Source of the DNA: Chitinophagales bacterium
GTDB taxonomy: Bacteria; Bacteroidota; Bacteroidia; Chitinophagales; Saprospiraceae
Length of the DNA: 64,000 bases
NCBI GenBank assembly: GCA_022360175.1
Contig: JAKSDI010000100.1
Coordinates: forward strand, 62,001-126,000
Direction of reading: 5' to 3'
Part shown: positions 10,011 through 19,363 of the stretch, piece after piece
Layout of the letters: every line of letters begins with the position of its first letter
How positions within the stretch are numbered: the first letter of the stretch is position 1
Position numbers and translations under genes: made by a program
Notes under the pieces: generated by a model
The model's database searches: none
Seen by the model: only the letters and a program-made list of their open reading frames with translations
What the model was told of the DNA's origin: nothing

Positions 10011-11919
10011 ATTCATAGGTATAATAGCAACCCTGGTGTTTGCTGTTATCAATGTTCTTCTTGGTGTTTTTGGGGTGGAGCATGTATTGCTCAATTTTGG
10101 AGGACATTCCCTGGCCAAGTATTCCGAGATGAATGCTTATGGGCATTTTTTAAAACCCTACCTATTAGTAAAAATCTATTGGACAATTGTTGGTGTCTTA
10201 CTGTTAATGATTGCTGCTATCCTGATAGGAAGAGGTACAGAAACCCAATTAAAAAGACGATGGAAAGCAAGGCGCAAACAACTTGGAAAACCATTGACTA
10301 CATTTAGTATGTATCTCCTCTTATTACTCATAGGGACTGGGGGCTATATTTTTTATAATACCAATGTGCTCAACGAATTTTGGACTCAAAGTGTAAAAGA
10401 ACGTTTTAGAGCTGATTATGAAAAGACACTCAAACAATTCGAATACATTGAACAGCCTAAAATTATTGCTACAAATTTAAAAGTTGAGCTTTATCCATCA
10501 GAACGTGCATACGAAATAAATGGAGAATATATCCTGACAAACTCTTCCAATAAACCAATCCGAGATATTCACATTCAAAAAGTACTAGAAGCAGATGTTA
10601 AACTTACCGATATTAGATTCAACCAGGCAAACACTCTCAACAAAATCCATAGCGAGTTTGACTATCATATATATACGCTTCAATATCCATTGATGCCAGG
10701 AGATAGTTTAAAAATGTATTTTTCTCAAAGCTTGCAACCAAAGGGATTTGAAGCTAATCCTTCTTATTCAGGTGTATTATATAATGGTACATTTTTTAAT
10801 AATAACATCTTGCCGTCTTTTGGTTATCGCAAAAAATATGAACTACAGGACGAAGCAATAAGAAAGAGCTATAACTTATCTCCAAGAATCACCGAGGCAA
10901 AACGGGGTAACAAAAAAGAATTGGTGAATGCTCGTACCGGAAGTGATTCTGATGGAACCACCCTAGAAATGATTATTGGTACTGAAGCACCACAGACCGC
11001 TGTGACTTCCGGTAATTTGGTGCGTCAATGGTCAGAAAACGACCGCAATTATTTTCATTACAAAACAGATCAGCCAATTATCAATTTTTATTCTATTGTT
11101 TCTGCTGATTATGCCATTGTAAAAGACGCCTATACCTCTTCAATACCTCCACTAAATAACCGCACTACAGATTTAGAAATTTATTACCATAAGGGGCATG
11201 AATACAACCTGGACCGCATGATGGAATCCATGAAAATGTCATTGGATTATTGCAGCAAAAATTTCAGCCCATATCAATACAAACAAATTCGGATCATGGA
11301 ATTTCCCCGGTATTGGGAGTTTGCCCAATCTTTTCCTAATGCGATTCCTTTTTCTGAAGCCATTGGTTTTATTTTGGATATTGATGACAAACAAGATGTA
11401 GATATGGCCTTTTATATTACTGCACACGAATTGGCTCATCAATGGTGGGGGCTGCAATTAGAAGCTGCTAATGTGCAAGGCCAGAACATGATTTTGGAAA
11501 CTTTAGCACAGTACACTGCTACTATGATCTTAAAAGAAAAATACCCTGAAGAAAAAATACAACAGTTCCTACTACTCCAGCTAGAAGACTACCAAAAAGG
11601 AAAGAGAAGAGCAAAAAAAGAGGAACTCCCCCTGACATTGGTAGAAAACGAAGAACACCTCTATTATGCCAAAGGCGCTATCAATATGTATGCTTTTCAG
11701 AAATACATTGGCGAAGAGCAGGTAAATCTAGCCCTTAGAAACTTTTTAAGCGAGTGGCATACTTTCAACAACCCCAACAAGCCAAATCGCTATGCTACCA
11801 CTAAGGATTTGATGAGCCATTTTAGAGCGGTAACGCCTGATTCACTCCAATACATCATTACCGATTTATTTGAGAAGGTGAAGTATTATGATGTTCAAAC
11901 GGGAGAAATCATTGAATAA
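9973..11919 (+). CDS. C-terminal part of the same gene: membrane helices plus M1-family aminopeptidase domain
   Basis: About 640 residues downstream of the frameshift. The first ~130 residues carry the last permease helices (LLYFFQALTG..., LVKIYWTIVGVLLLMIAA, TFSMYLLLLLIGTGGYIF). Then comes an M1 gluzincin domain with the zinc motif HELAHQWW and the distal Glu in ILETLAQY. The listed start is only the first open codon in this frame (TTG at 9973); there is no evidence of an independent start, and translation probably depends on frame restoration at 9984-9990. Expected location: inner membrane, with the peptidase domain outside the cytoplasm. Confidence 0.8.
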   Translation: MLLYFFQALTGHKFIGIIATLVFAVINVLLGVFGVEHVLLNFGGHSLAKYSEMNAYGHFLKPYLLVKIYWTIVGVLLLMIAAILIGRGTETQLKRRWKARRKQLGKPLTTFSMYLLLLLIGTGGYIFYNTNVLNEFWTQSVKERFRADYEKTLKQFEYIEQPKIIATNLKVELYPSERAYEINGEYILTNSSNKPIRDIHIQKVLEADVKLTDIRFNQANTLNKIHSEFDYHIYTLQYPLMPGDSLKMYFSQSLQPKGFEANPSYSGVLYNGTFFNNNILPSFGYRKKYELQDEAIRKSYNLSPRITEAKRGNKKELVNARTGSDSDGTTLEMIIGTEAPQTAVTSGNLVRQWSENDRNYFHYKTDQPIINFYSIVSADYAIVKDAYTSSIPPLNNRTTDLEIYYHKGHEYNLDRMMESMKMSLDYCSKNFSPYQYKQIRIMEFPRYWEFAQSFPNAIPFSEAIGFILDIDDKQDVDMAFYITAHELAHQWWGLQLEAANVQGQNMILETLAQYTATMILKEKYPEEKIQQFLLLQLEDYQKGKRRAKKEELPLTLVENEEHLYYAKGAINMYAFQKYIGEEQVNLALRNFLSEWHTFNNPNKPNRYATTKDLMSHFRAVTPDSLQYIITDLFEKVKYYDVQTGEIIE

Positions 11920-11999
11920 GTACAGAGTGATGGATGACTCATAAACAAGCTCATGAATTGCTCCAAAGAATAAAGATATACCTGATGAAAATAGATAAA

Positions 12000-12053
12000 A
12001 TCCATGCAAGGTTCTCCTTAAACACACCTCAGTTTAGGAAGCCAGGCATGGAT
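12000..12053. terminator. Hairpin between convergent genes
   Basis: Outer arms atccatgc and gcatggat, with partly complementary inner segments (ttctccttaaac and gtttaggaag). It lies between the M1-peptidase stop (11919) and the end of the minus-strand T9SS gene (12057). There is no strong T-run, so the assignment as terminator is from position. Confidence 0.4.
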
Positions 12054-12056
12054 GAT

Positions 12057-13091
12057 CTATCTATTCACCACTACTGTACCTTTATCTATGATTTTTGCTT
12101 CAGCTTGCACACTCCAGAAATATACTCCATTAGCTAGGCCTTCGATCAAGATGTATTGCTGACCTGTACTGGAAGTAAGTATTTCACTTTTTACTTTTTG
12201 TCCCCAAATATCACTCAAGCTCCATTCCGTACTTTTGGTATAAGGATATTCATAATCAAGTATAATATGTGTAGAAGCAGGATTAGGATACACATTAAAA
12301 GATACTTTTTCCAAATCTTGAATTGCAGTGGTATTAGTGAGCTCGCAGGCTGAAGCATCACCATAAAGAAGCCCTTCAACAGGATCTATGTAACAAGTCA
12401 GTTCATCCCAGATATGTGGATCAGTAATAATGAAAAGTTCATCACCAAGCAAAAGCCTGAGGTTCTCTTCAAATCCTCCAAAACCTTCATAGATATCCAA
12501 ACATGAGAATAATGGATATTCGCCACTATCATAAACTCCACTGATCGAAACCTGCCTAAAAGCTTCTATTTTTTCCAAGACAGTAATGGTAAGAGTATCT
12601 GTGTTAGCCCAAAAATCAGGTACTTCAATTTGCCAGGACTCCCCCACTTCCTTTGAAAAATCCAATACTAATTTGAATTCTTCAGCGACCCGATCATATC
12701 GGTAAATTTGATGCCCATCCTGATGTACTATACTTTGTTCATTCCAAAAATTCCAATCAGGATCATTTATCAGCGTACAGTATTTATCCTGAATAATAGT
12801 GTCTTCTGTCACTTCAAAAATATAATAATACGGATAGCCTGGTGGACATGACCAAGTGCATGGTGTGCAATCTACAACACCACCCCATCTGGCTCCCAGG
12901 GGCGCAAATGGTTTTTGACAAAAAAGAATAAGAGGGAGGAACAAAGTGAGAATCAGAATTGTATTTCTTTTCAAATCGTATAAATCGCTTTTTGGCTTTC
13001 TGTCAAAAAAAATCAAATACTGAAGATGAAATCCCAGGTAAGTAAAGAGAGATAAACGTTTCATAATTTGAGCTTTTAAATGAAAACACAC
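12057..13091 (-). CDS. Secreted protein of unknown function with T9SS sorting domain
   Basis: Up to 344 residues. The export signal appears to start inside the open frame: a TTG at 12972-12974 would give (M)KRNTILILTLFLPLILF, a good signal peptide. The ATG at 13091 and the one at 13064 would add 39 or 30 residues before it. The central ~200 residues have no recognised domain. They contain several Cys (CTPCTWSCPPG) that could form disulfides. The C-terminal ~80 residues are a T9SS type A domain (FNVYPNPASTHIILD ... GLANGVYFWSV). Function unknown; cell-surface or secreted. Confidence 0.8.
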   Translation of the reverse strand: MCFHLKAQIMKRLSLFTYLGFHLQYLIFFDRKPKSDLYDLKRNTILILTLFLPLILFCQKPFAPLGARWGGVVDCTPCTWSCPPGYPYYYIFEVTEDTIIQDKYCTLINDPDWNFWNEQSIVHQDGHQIYRYDRVAEEFKLVLDFSKEVGESWQIEVPDFWANTDTLTITVLEKIEAFRQVSISGVYDSGEYPLFSCLDIYEGFGGFEENLRLLLGDELFIITDPHIWDELTCYIDPVEGLLYGDASACELTNTTAIQDLEKVSFNVYPNPASTHIILDYEYPYTKSTEWSLSDIWGQKVKSEILTSSTGQQYILIEGLANGVYFWSVQAEAKIIDKGTVVVNR

Positions 13092-13395
13092 TAAAAAAGA
13101 CTCCTATTTTATCCAAAAGCGTTGGGTATGGTACAGCTGTAATGGCATTTAAACTTAGGAGCGGTGATTCCACCCCCTAAATCCCCCGCACGCTGTAGCT
13201 TTAGCGTAGGCGCCCAGCGAGGGACAGTCAAATATTGGATAATATTTCAAAGAAAAAACAAGTGTCACTAAGTTAATCTGTCTGTACATATAGCATTTAA
13301 AGCAAAACCCGATAAACATCGAACAAAAAGTCCCGAATATCCGCAAAAGCCAATATTCGGGACAATAAATATATATGGTTATACAAATGGACTAT
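13092..13395. other. Intergenic region with repeat-like C-rich segment
   Basis: No gene supported. Around 13165-13235 there is a segment with attccaccccctaaatcccc and tgtagctttagcgtaggcgc that has the look of dispersed Bacteroidota intergenic repeats. The terminator at 13325-13363 and a MITE-like element follow. Confidence 0.4.
13325..13363 (-). terminator. Terminator of the epimerase gene
   Basis: Arms gtcccgaatat (13330-13340) and atattcgggac (13353-13363) pair perfectly. On the minus strand the hairpin is followed by a T5 run. It lies about 195 bp beyond the epimerase stop, with the MITE-like element (13396-13558) in between, so the insertion seems to have pushed gene and terminator apart. 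Confidence 0.65.
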
Positions 13396-13558
13396 GAAGT
13401 TGTTAAAAGTTTTGTGGTGAGATTATTTATAAGTGCTTGATTTCGAAGACAAAGCTTATTTTGAGTTTCGTACCTGTAAGGTCCGGAGCGAAAAATAGCT
13501 GAAGTATTCGGACTCAATGACTTGCAAAGAAACCATCATGAAAACTTTAAACAACTTC
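13396..13558. mobile_element. MITE-like element, copy A
   Basis: 163 bp with terminal inverted repeats gaagttgttaaaagtttt (13396-13413) and aaaactttaaacaacttc (13541-13558), 17 of 18 positions complementary. It is flanked by a 3-bp direct repeat TAT (13393-13395 and 13559-13561). The interior is clearly homologous, in inverse orientation, to copy B (31309-31473): shared strings include ttgagtttcgtac and atagctgaagt. No transposase frame. The last base of the element is part of the epimerase stop codon. Confidence 0.7.
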
Positions 13559-14616
13559 TATACAATATTATGATCAACCAAAACCTGAAAAGCATCTTCC
13601 ATTGTTGTTTTCATTGGCCTGAAAGTAATCCCCAGTTCCGCTTTAATTTTAGAGTTATCCGCTTTCCATTCTACATCTACATTATTACGAATAAACTGAC
13701 GGGTAAATAATTTATTAGTCATCGGCCCTACCAGCATCAATAGCCATTTAGGTAAAGCCCTTTTAGGCAAGGGATATTTATCTCCATATTTAGGAAGCAA
13801 TACCTGTCCCATCTCTAAGAAGTTGGTATCATGAGCGGCAGTAATATAACGCCCTTCAGCTTCAGGTGTAAACCCAGCCAGATAATGTGCCAGTGCTACA
13901 TCTCGTACATCTACCAATCCCATTCCCATTTTAGGAGCTCCCATTTTCAGCGTACCATCTCCCATTTGTTTAAGAATATTGAAACTCTCAGAGGTAGTTG
14001 CATGGGGATTTAGGGGAGGTCCCATCACCAGACAAGGATTAACGGTCACCAAATCCCATTGTGATTGTGCTTCATTTATCTCCCAGGCCTTTTTCTCAGC
14101 CAGTGTTTTGGAGTAAGAATAAGGCTGATAAGCCAGAGAAGCTGTCGTATTCCAAATTGCTTCTGTCAATTTCCCATTCGGTGCCTTTTGGCAATCAATC
14201 GCGTCTGTATAAATAGCCGCGCAACTACTCGTCACGACTACCCTTTTTACGGATGGTATTTGATTAGCTGTTTCCAGTACATTTTGTGTGCCCTCCACCG
14301 CAGGGTCTATCAAATCCTTTTGTGGATCTTTTACATCAGTAGTAAAAGGAGAGGCTGTATGATAAACCAACTCACAATCTTTCATTGCTTCTGCATAAGA
14401 GCCTTCCTGTAGTAAGTCTGATTTAAAGTACTTAATATTGCCCGGAGTATTAGCAGCTACTTCATTGAGGTGAACCAGTTTTTTTTCATTATTGGGATTA
14501 CGAACAGCAGCATGTACCGTCATACCTTCTTCCAACAGTTTTTTAACCAGCCAACCGGCTACATAGCCTGTAGCACCTGTTACTAATACGGGCTTAGATT
14601 TATCTATCTGTGTCAT
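13558..14616 (-). CDS. NAD(P)-dependent epimerase / dihydroflavonol-reductase-like short-chain dehydrogenase
   Basis: 352 residues, extended SDR fold. Nucleotide-binding motif VTGATGYVAG near the N-terminus (residues ~11-20), catalytic YSYSK (YxxxK) near residue ~170, and a conserved SS(C)A Ser before it. The best general match is the dihydroflavonol-4-reductase/cinnamoyl-CoA-reductase-like group; the physiological substrate cannot be told. It lies 109 bp downstream of the DUF151 gene on the same strand and may be a separate unit. Its stop codon abuts a MITE-like element, so the original C-terminus may have been altered slightly. Confidence 0.87.
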   Translation of the reverse strand: MTQIDKSKPVLVTGATGYVAGWLVKKLLEEGMTVHAAVRNPNNEKKLVHLNEVAANTPGNIKYFKSDLLQEGSYAEAMKDCELVYHTASPFTTDVKDPQKDLIDPAVEGTQNVLETANQIPSVKRVVVTSSCAAIYTDAIDCQKAPNGKLTEAIWNTTASLAYQPYSYSKTLAEKKAWEINEAQSQWDLVTVNPCLVMGPPLNPHATTSESFNILKQMGDGTLKMGAPKMGMGLVDVRDVALAHYLAGFTPEAEGRYITAAHDTNFLEMGQVLLPKYGDKYPLPKRALPKWLLMLVGPMTNKLFTRQFIRNNVDVEWKADNSKIKAELGITFRPMKTTMEDAFQVLVDHNIV

Positions 14617-14725
14617 GGTGTATCTATTTTAAATACACCACAAAGCACGCCTCTTTTCCTCTCTGAAAAGCACACAATTTCCAGAAAGAATAACACAATC
14701 TCCAGATTCAAATCAAAACGGTGAT

Positions 14726-15298
14726 TTACTGTTGCCTTTTCTTGCGAATCGCATCCCGTATTTTAGTAGCACTTTCATAATCTTCTTTCGCCAAAACTTG
14801 TTTGAGGAGTTGCTCAAGTTCTTCTTCCGAATAATCAGAAAGGGTTCCTCTTTTACCAGTAAATGCTTTACTGGGGCTATCAAGGGTAAGGCCCACTTCC
14901 TGCATAATAGCTTCTGTCGTATAAATAGGACAACCAAACCTTACCGCCAGGGCAAGCGCATCCGAAGAACGAGCATCTATCTGCAATGGGCTACCATCTG
15001 CTTTAGTCCCTATCAATAAAGCGTGAAAAGCATCATCGATCAAAGCATTAATAATAACCTCTTTGATAATGACACCTGCTTCATCCAATGTATTTTTAAA
15101 GAGATCATGGGTAAGTGGGCGCTTGGGTTGCATGCGCTCTAATGAAATGGCAATCGACTGTGCTTCAAAAGCACCAATAATAATGGTGAGGCGGCGAAAA
15201 CCTTTTTGTTCTTCCAGTATAAGAGCATAGTTTCCTTTACTAGAGGAACTATTTGCCAATGCGATAATATTTAGTTCTATTTTTTTTATCTCTGACAT
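14726..15298 (-). CDS. DUF151 'bifunctional nuclease' family protein with C-terminal UVR motif
   Basis: 190 residues. Residues ~1-140 match the bifunctional nuclease (DUF151) fold, with the typical RxLxIxIGxxEAQSIA-like segment (LTIIIGAFEAQSIA), RPLTHDL and DARSSDALALAVR. The C-terminal ~45 residues contain a UvrB/UvrC-type motif (LEQLLKQVLAKEDYESATKIRD), as in other Bacteroidota members. It is 6 bp downstream of the nickel-transporter gene and thus the last member of the hypE-NHL-nicO unit. The cellular role in Bacteroidota is not settled, and why it travels with hydrogenase genes is unclear. Confidence 0.87.
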   Translation of the reverse strand: MSEIKKIELNIIALANSSSSKGNYALILEEQKGFRRLTIIIGAFEAQSIAISLERMQPKRPLTHDLFKNTLDEAGVIIKEVIINALIDDAFHALLIGTKADGSPLQIDARSSDALALAVRFGCPIYTTEAIMQEVGLTLDSPSKAFTGKRGTLSDYSEEELEQLLKQVLAKEDYESATKIRDAIRKKRQQ

Positions 15299-15304
15299 TC
15301 TAAT

Positions 15305-15925
15305 TTATGCAAGATTCTCAATCATCACATGTATTCCATAACCGACACAGACAAGAGATGATACCAGAATTAGCCCCAACTGTAAGCGTTCATTGGCGGT
15401 AATTTTTTTGGAAAATGGTAGGCTAAAAATGCCTGCCGCAATCAACATGCCCACAATAGAGCCTACACCAAAAATTAAAAGATACAACATACTATCCAGA
15501 CTACCGCGAATTTCGCTCATTACTAATAGTATCATAGCACCACTTCCCGCAAGGCCATGCACAAGTCCAATCCCATAAGCCAGATGATGATGATGCTCCT
15601 TATCATAAAGCTCTTCCGTAGTATTCCTGTTTTTATAGTATTGATAAAGGCGATAAACTCCCAGCACTACCAGCATGAGTCCTACAGTAGCCTCGAAATA
15701 GCGAAAATAACCATCCAGAAATTCTGCCTTAGCAACGATAATAATCAGGCCTATCAATATAATAGTAGAAGTATGACCAAGCCCCCAATATATTCCGTCA
15801 CGTATCGCTAACGCCAGGCGGTCACGTTTGGTCACAATATTACTTACAGCTACCAAATGGTCTGCTTCAAATGCATGGCTAAAACCTACTACTGCCGCAA
15901 ATAATAAAGGGAAAGATGCTTCCAT
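15305..15925 (-). CDS. NicO/UreH-type nickel (cobalt) transporter
   Basis: 206 residues with about six membrane helices. Helix one carries HAFEADHLVAV, the HX4DH metal motif of NiCoT/NicO-type permeases, and LGHTSTI matches a second family signature. A His-rich loop (DKEHHHHLAYG) and a second GLVHGLAGSGAM motif also suit Ni2+ handling. Position supports nickel supply for hydrogenase maturation: 4 bp after the NHL gene and 6 bp before the DUF151 gene, in one run with hypE. Cobalt specificity cannot be excluded. Confidence 0.85.
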   Translation of the reverse strand: MEASFPLLFAAVVGFSHAFEADHLVAVSNIVTKRDRLALAIRDGIYWGLGHTSTIILIGLIIIVAKAEFLDGYFRYFEATVGLMLVVLGVYRLYQYYKNRNTTEELYDKEHHHHLAYGIGLVHGLAGSGAMILLVMSEIRGSLDSMLYLLIFGVGSIVGMLIAAGIFSLPFSKKITANERLQLGLILVSSLVCVGYGIHVMIENLA

Positions 15926-15929
15926 GATT

Positions 15930-17033
15930 TTAAGTTAAGTGATTGATAACAATGCGATGGTTGCCCGTATCTGCTACGACCATTATATTATCTTCTATAG
16001 ATATTTGAAACGGCCAATAAAGGCTGCCTTCTGTACTCCAGATAGTATTTTTATTTTCACTACCTGTGGTAAAATTATCTTGCCCCAGCACATTATCTGC
16101 TGCTGTGTTATGGTTTACAGGAAGTGATTCAAACCAAAGAATACGGCTACTGCCTGTATCTGCTACCCAAAGGCCATTTTTATAAAAGCAGGTATCATAA
16201 CACCAATTGAGTGTATTAGCTTTTGGAAACCAGGCAAATTGATTTTGTCCATTCGCCTCAAAAGAAGGCTGTCCGATGATTACATCCGCCTTTTGTTCGA
16301 AGGCATTTTTCCAATCTTTCCATATTAATATTCTGTAATACTGTGTATCAGTGATTGCCATAGCGCCATCTGGATGTATTTTTACAGAATAAGGCCAAAT
16401 GGGATTATTGTGATCATAATCTCGGTCAGAGAAATTAGGCTTTCCGATCACCTTATCAGCAGGCCAATAGCTTTTGGCCGGAATTTGTTCGTAGTAGAGT
16501 ACTCGCCGATTCCCTGTATCTGCAATCCAAAGTTCCTTCCCATTAGAAAACACACCATAGGGCCAATTCAAAGATTGTGCGGTAGGCGCATGGCTAATAC
16601 CTTCTACATTGGGCTGATTCGATTCAAAATCAGGCTGCCCAACTACTATATCTGCAGGCTGTCCATCTTTTGTTGGTATATTTTGCCAGATCAAGACTCT
16701 GTGATTCCAGGCATCTGCCACAATTAATTTTTGCCCATCTGACCATATTCCTGAAGGATAAAAAAGACTAGATGCATTTACTTTTCCATTGGCGTTACGG
16801 CCCGTCCCTGCTTGAGCATCCTGCCCCAATACCACATCTGCTTTCTGAAATTCAGACTTCGGCAACTGATTCCAGATAAACAAGCGATTTTGAGCAGTAT
16901 CTGCTACAAATAAGCGCCCTTTCACTATATATGCTCCCCTGGGAGCCAATAGAGGACTTTCTTCTGCTCCTTTAAAAACACTAGTAAAATCAACCAAGCT
17001 GGGCAATTCTATCTCTTTATGTATTCGTTCCAT
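15930..17033 (-). CDS. NHL-repeat beta-propeller protein of the hydrogenase locus
   Basis: 367 residues without signal peptide. Six NHL-type repeats can be read from the recurring VADTxxNRxxxW ... ADxVxGQ pattern (VADTAQNRLFIW, VADAWNHRVLIW, IADTGNRRVLYY, ITDTQYYRILIW, VADTGSSRILWF, VADTGNHRIVI), which predicts a six-bladed propeller. NHL proteins are described in actinobacterial uptake-hydrogenase gene clusters, so this is most likely a cytoplasmic accessory protein acting in assembly or in docking of partners; the exact role is not established. Spacing is 4 bp on each side (hypE upstream, nicO downstream). Confidence 0.85.
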   Translation of the reverse strand: MERIHKEIELPSLVDFTSVFKGAEESPLLAPRGAYIVKGRLFVADTAQNRLFIWNQLPKSEFQKADVVLGQDAQAGTGRNANGKVNASSLFYPSGIWSDGQKLIVADAWNHRVLIWQNIPTKDGQPADIVVGQPDFESNQPNVEGISHAPTAQSLNWPYGVFSNGKELWIADTGNRRVLYYEQIPAKSYWPADKVIGKPNFSDRDYDHNNPIWPYSVKIHPDGAMAITDTQYYRILIWKDWKNAFEQKADVIIGQPSFEANGQNQFAWFPKANTLNWCYDTCFYKNGLWVADTGSSRILWFESLPVNHNTAADNVLGQDNFTTGSENKNTIWSTEGSLYWPFQISIEDNIMVVADTGNHRIVINHLT

Positions 17034-17037
17034 ATAA

Positions 17038-18108
17038 TCAACATATTCTAGGTAACTGCTCCCCTACCAGCATATTCACTACTCTCCGACCTCCTATACT
17101 ACTAGTCAGTATCACCTGCTTCGGATGATCAGCAACTACCTCACCTATAATTGTAGCATGACGGCAGCTCTCCATAGTTCGCATTCGCTCTACTATAGCA
17201 TCCGCTTCATTGGCTGCTGCAATAGTGATAAAAACTCCTTCATTAGCAACATATAAGGGATCTAATCCCAGTATTTCACAGGCACCACTGACTTGCTCAT
17301 CTACCGGAATATCTTTTTGAAAAATATTAATCCCTAAACCGCTATCTCGAGCTATCTCTGTAAGTACTGTAGCGGCTCCACCACGAGTAGGGTCACGAAA
17401 CAAGTGTATGGCAGGCCCAAATTCATTCAGTAATGCTTTCACCGCATGATTTAAGTTGCGAGTATCGCTCTCAATAGTTGTTTCAAACTCTAATCCTTCC
17501 CGAACCGACATAATAGCAATACCATGCGTAGCCAGATTATCACTTACAATCACCTTATCTCCTTCCTTAAGCTTACGGATATCTATATCTGCTTCGGGAT
17601 GGAGCCTTCCAAGCCCGGTAGTATTGATAAAAATTTTATCCCCTTTACCCCGCTCTACTACTTTCGTATCACCCGTTACTACTCGTACCCCTGCTTGCTC
17701 ACATGCGAATTTAATGGCAACCAAAATATCCCAAAACTCCTTCATGCTCAAGCCTTCCTCTATTATAAAACTAAGCGAAATATACTCGGGAATAGCACCA
17801 CACATAGCCACATCATTCACCGTTCCATTCACTGCTAATTCACCAATATTTCCGCCTGGAAAAAAAATAGGAGAAATCACAAAGCTATCAGTCGTAAAAG
17901 CCGTTTTTTCTGTTAAATCCAGTACGACTCCATCATGGCGCTTATCCAGCCATTCATTCGATAATAAATCAAAAACGCCACTATCCAATAAACGATTAGT
18001 CAGCAAGCCGCCACTACCATGTCCTAAGGTGATGACATCAAAATCCAACTTAGGCATAGGACACTGAAGCTGCATTTTTATTTTTTTCTCTTTTTGTGTC
18101 ATTTGCAT
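17038..18108 (-). CDS. hypE: Hydrogenase maturation protein HypE
   Basis: 356 residues from the first ATG; an internal ATG (MQLQCPMPK, about 18075) may be the true start. PurM/AIR-synthase fold with DVITLGHGSGG near the start and the ATP-binding region GDTKVVERG. It ends in PRIC: the C-terminal Cys is the residue that HypF carbamoylates and HypE dehydrates to a thiocyanate, the source of the CN- ligands. Last hyp gene of the locus, followed 4 bp later by the NHL gene. Confidence 0.96.
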   Translation of the reverse strand: MQMTQKEKKIKMQLQCPMPKLDFDVITLGHGSGGLLTNRLLDSGVFDLLSNEWLDKRHDGVVLDLTEKTAFTTDSFVISPIFFPGGNIGELAVNGTVNDVAMCGAIPEYISLSFIIEEGLSMKEFWDILVAIKFACEQAGVRVVTGDTKVVERGKGDKIFINTTGLGRLHPEADIDIRKLKEGDKVIVSDNLATHGIAIMSVREGLEFETTIESDTRNLNHAVKALLNEFGPAIHLFRDPTRGGAATVLTEIARDSGLGINIFQKDIPVDEQVSGACEILGLDPLYVANEGVFITIAAANEADAIVERMRTMESCRHATIIGEVVADHPKQVILTSSIGGRRVVNMLVGEQLPRIC

Positions 18109-18136
18109 GTATGTAGAAGGTATAATGGTGTAAAGG

Positions 18137-18178
18137 TTTAGGGTTTAGGGTTTAGGGTTTAGGGTTTAGGGTTTAGGG
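18137..18178. repeat. Six perfect TTTAGGG heptamers
   Basis: A 42-bp tandem array in the hypD-hypE gap, preceded by ggtttaggg-like sequence. The following bases form a diverged inverted repeat: gtttagggaagttgagaaag (18171-18190) against the reverse complement of 18218-18241. It looks like a simple-sequence expansion of an AGGGTTT-type palindrome. Confidence 0.9.
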
Positions 18179-18256
18179 AAGTTGAGAAAGTTTAGGGGTG
18201 TTCAGGACTAAACCATCTAAACTTTTCAACCTTCCTAAACCTTTTCTAAACCCCAT

Positions 18257-19363
18257 TTAGGCTTCTTCCAACTGATTGATCATATCTGAAAAATGGTAGT
18301 AGGCAGCACAGGCTCCTTCAGAGCTCACCATTGGTGCACCGAGTGGATTCTCTGGTTTACATTTGACACCAAAATTGGGGCATTCGAACGGTTTTTTAAT
18401 TCCTTTCATAATTGCTCCGGCAATACATTCTTCATTTTCCGGTACTTCCGGAATACTTACTGAGAATTTTTTTCGTGCATCAAAGGCGATGTACTTTTCC
18501 CGTACTTCATAACCACTCTTTGGTATGACATCCATTCCCCGCCACATGCGGTCGGAGACTTCAAATACGTCTTTTATTACTTTTACTGCTTCCTGATTGC
18601 CATCTTCTCGTACCATGCGAGCATATTGGTTTTCCAGCTTTGCTTCTCCATTTTCCAATTGCTTTACTGTCATCAATATTCCCTGGAGTAAGTCTATGGG
18701 CTCAAAACCGGTTACGACAACAGGTACTTTATATTTCTCTACTAATGGGTAATATTCTTCCAGGCCCATAATAGTGCAGACATGGCCAGCTGCCAGAAAA
18801 GCTTGCACCGTAGTTTCTTCATCACTCATCAGAGCCTCAATAGCAGGAGGTACCAATACATGAGAAGCCAAAATAGAGTAGTTTTCCAGTCCCAGGCGAT
18901 GTGCATGTACTACAGAAAGGGCATTAGCAGGAGCTGTTGTTTCAAAACCTACTGCAAAAAATACAACCTGACGATCAGGGTTTTGCTGAGCAATTTTCAC
19001 CGCTTCCAAAGGGGAATACAAGATGCGAATATCAGCGCCTCCCGCTTTTGCTTCCAGCAGGCTTTTCTCCGATCCCGGTACTCGAAGCATATCTCCGAAA
19101 GAGCATAAAATCGCATTCTTTTCTTCTGCCAGGTAGACTGCTTTATCGATCAGATTGAGTGGTGTCACACAAACTGGGCAGCCAGGGCCATGCACCATAT
19201 TAATTTCCTTGGGCAGCATATTTAAAATGCCATTTTTGACCAAGCTATGAGTTTGTCCCCCACACACTTCCATGATTGTCCAAGGCCGGGTGACTGACTT
19301 TTTAATTTCCTCAAGATAACGCTGAGCTACTTCAGGGTCTCTGTATTCTGTCAAAAATTTCAT
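18257..19363 (-). CDS. hypD: Hydrogenase maturation protein HypD
   Basis: 368 residues, full length. Contains [10 protein letters not shown] (the Cys of this motif is needed for assembling the Fe(CN)2CO unit with HypC), [10 protein letters not shown] and the C-terminal Cys set that binds the [4Fe-4S] cluster ([15 protein letters not shown]). The CGGQTH form instead of CGGHTH also occurs in cyanobacterial HypD. The start overlaps the hypC stop by 4 bp, fitting a HypCD complex. HypE follows after 148 bp that contain the heptamer array. Confidence 0.97.
   Translation of the reverse strand: MKFLTEYRDPEVAQRYLEEIKKSVTRPWTIMEVCGGQTHSLVKNGILNMLPKEINMVHGPGCPVCVTPLNLIDKAVYLAEEKNAILCSFGDMLRVPGSEKSLLEAKAGGADIRILYSPLEAVKIAQQNPDRQVVFFAVGFETTAPANALSVVHAHRLGLENYSILASHVLVPPAIEALMSDEETTVQAFLAAGHVCTIMGLEEYYPLVEKYKVPVVVTGFEPIDLLQGILMTVKQLENGEAKLENQYARMVREDGNQEAVKVIKDVFEVSDRMWRGMDVIPKSGYEVREKYIAFDARKKFSVSIPEVPENEECIAGAIMKGIKKPFECPNFGVKCKPENPLGAPMVSSEGACAAYYHFSDMINQLEEA

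Noticed and set aside
11934-12137. 67-codon open frame after the M1-peptidase part
   Set aside because: It overlaps the end of the convergent T9SS gene and crosses a hairpin; no protein features.
18137-18178. Eukaryotic telomere contamination suggested by TTTAGGG repeats
   Set aside because: The array is only 42 bp and flanked directly by intact hypD and hypE.
18257-19363. HypD inactivation because CGGHTH reads CGGQTH
   Set aside because: The CGGQTH form is known from functional cyanobacterial HypD, and all other motifs are intact.
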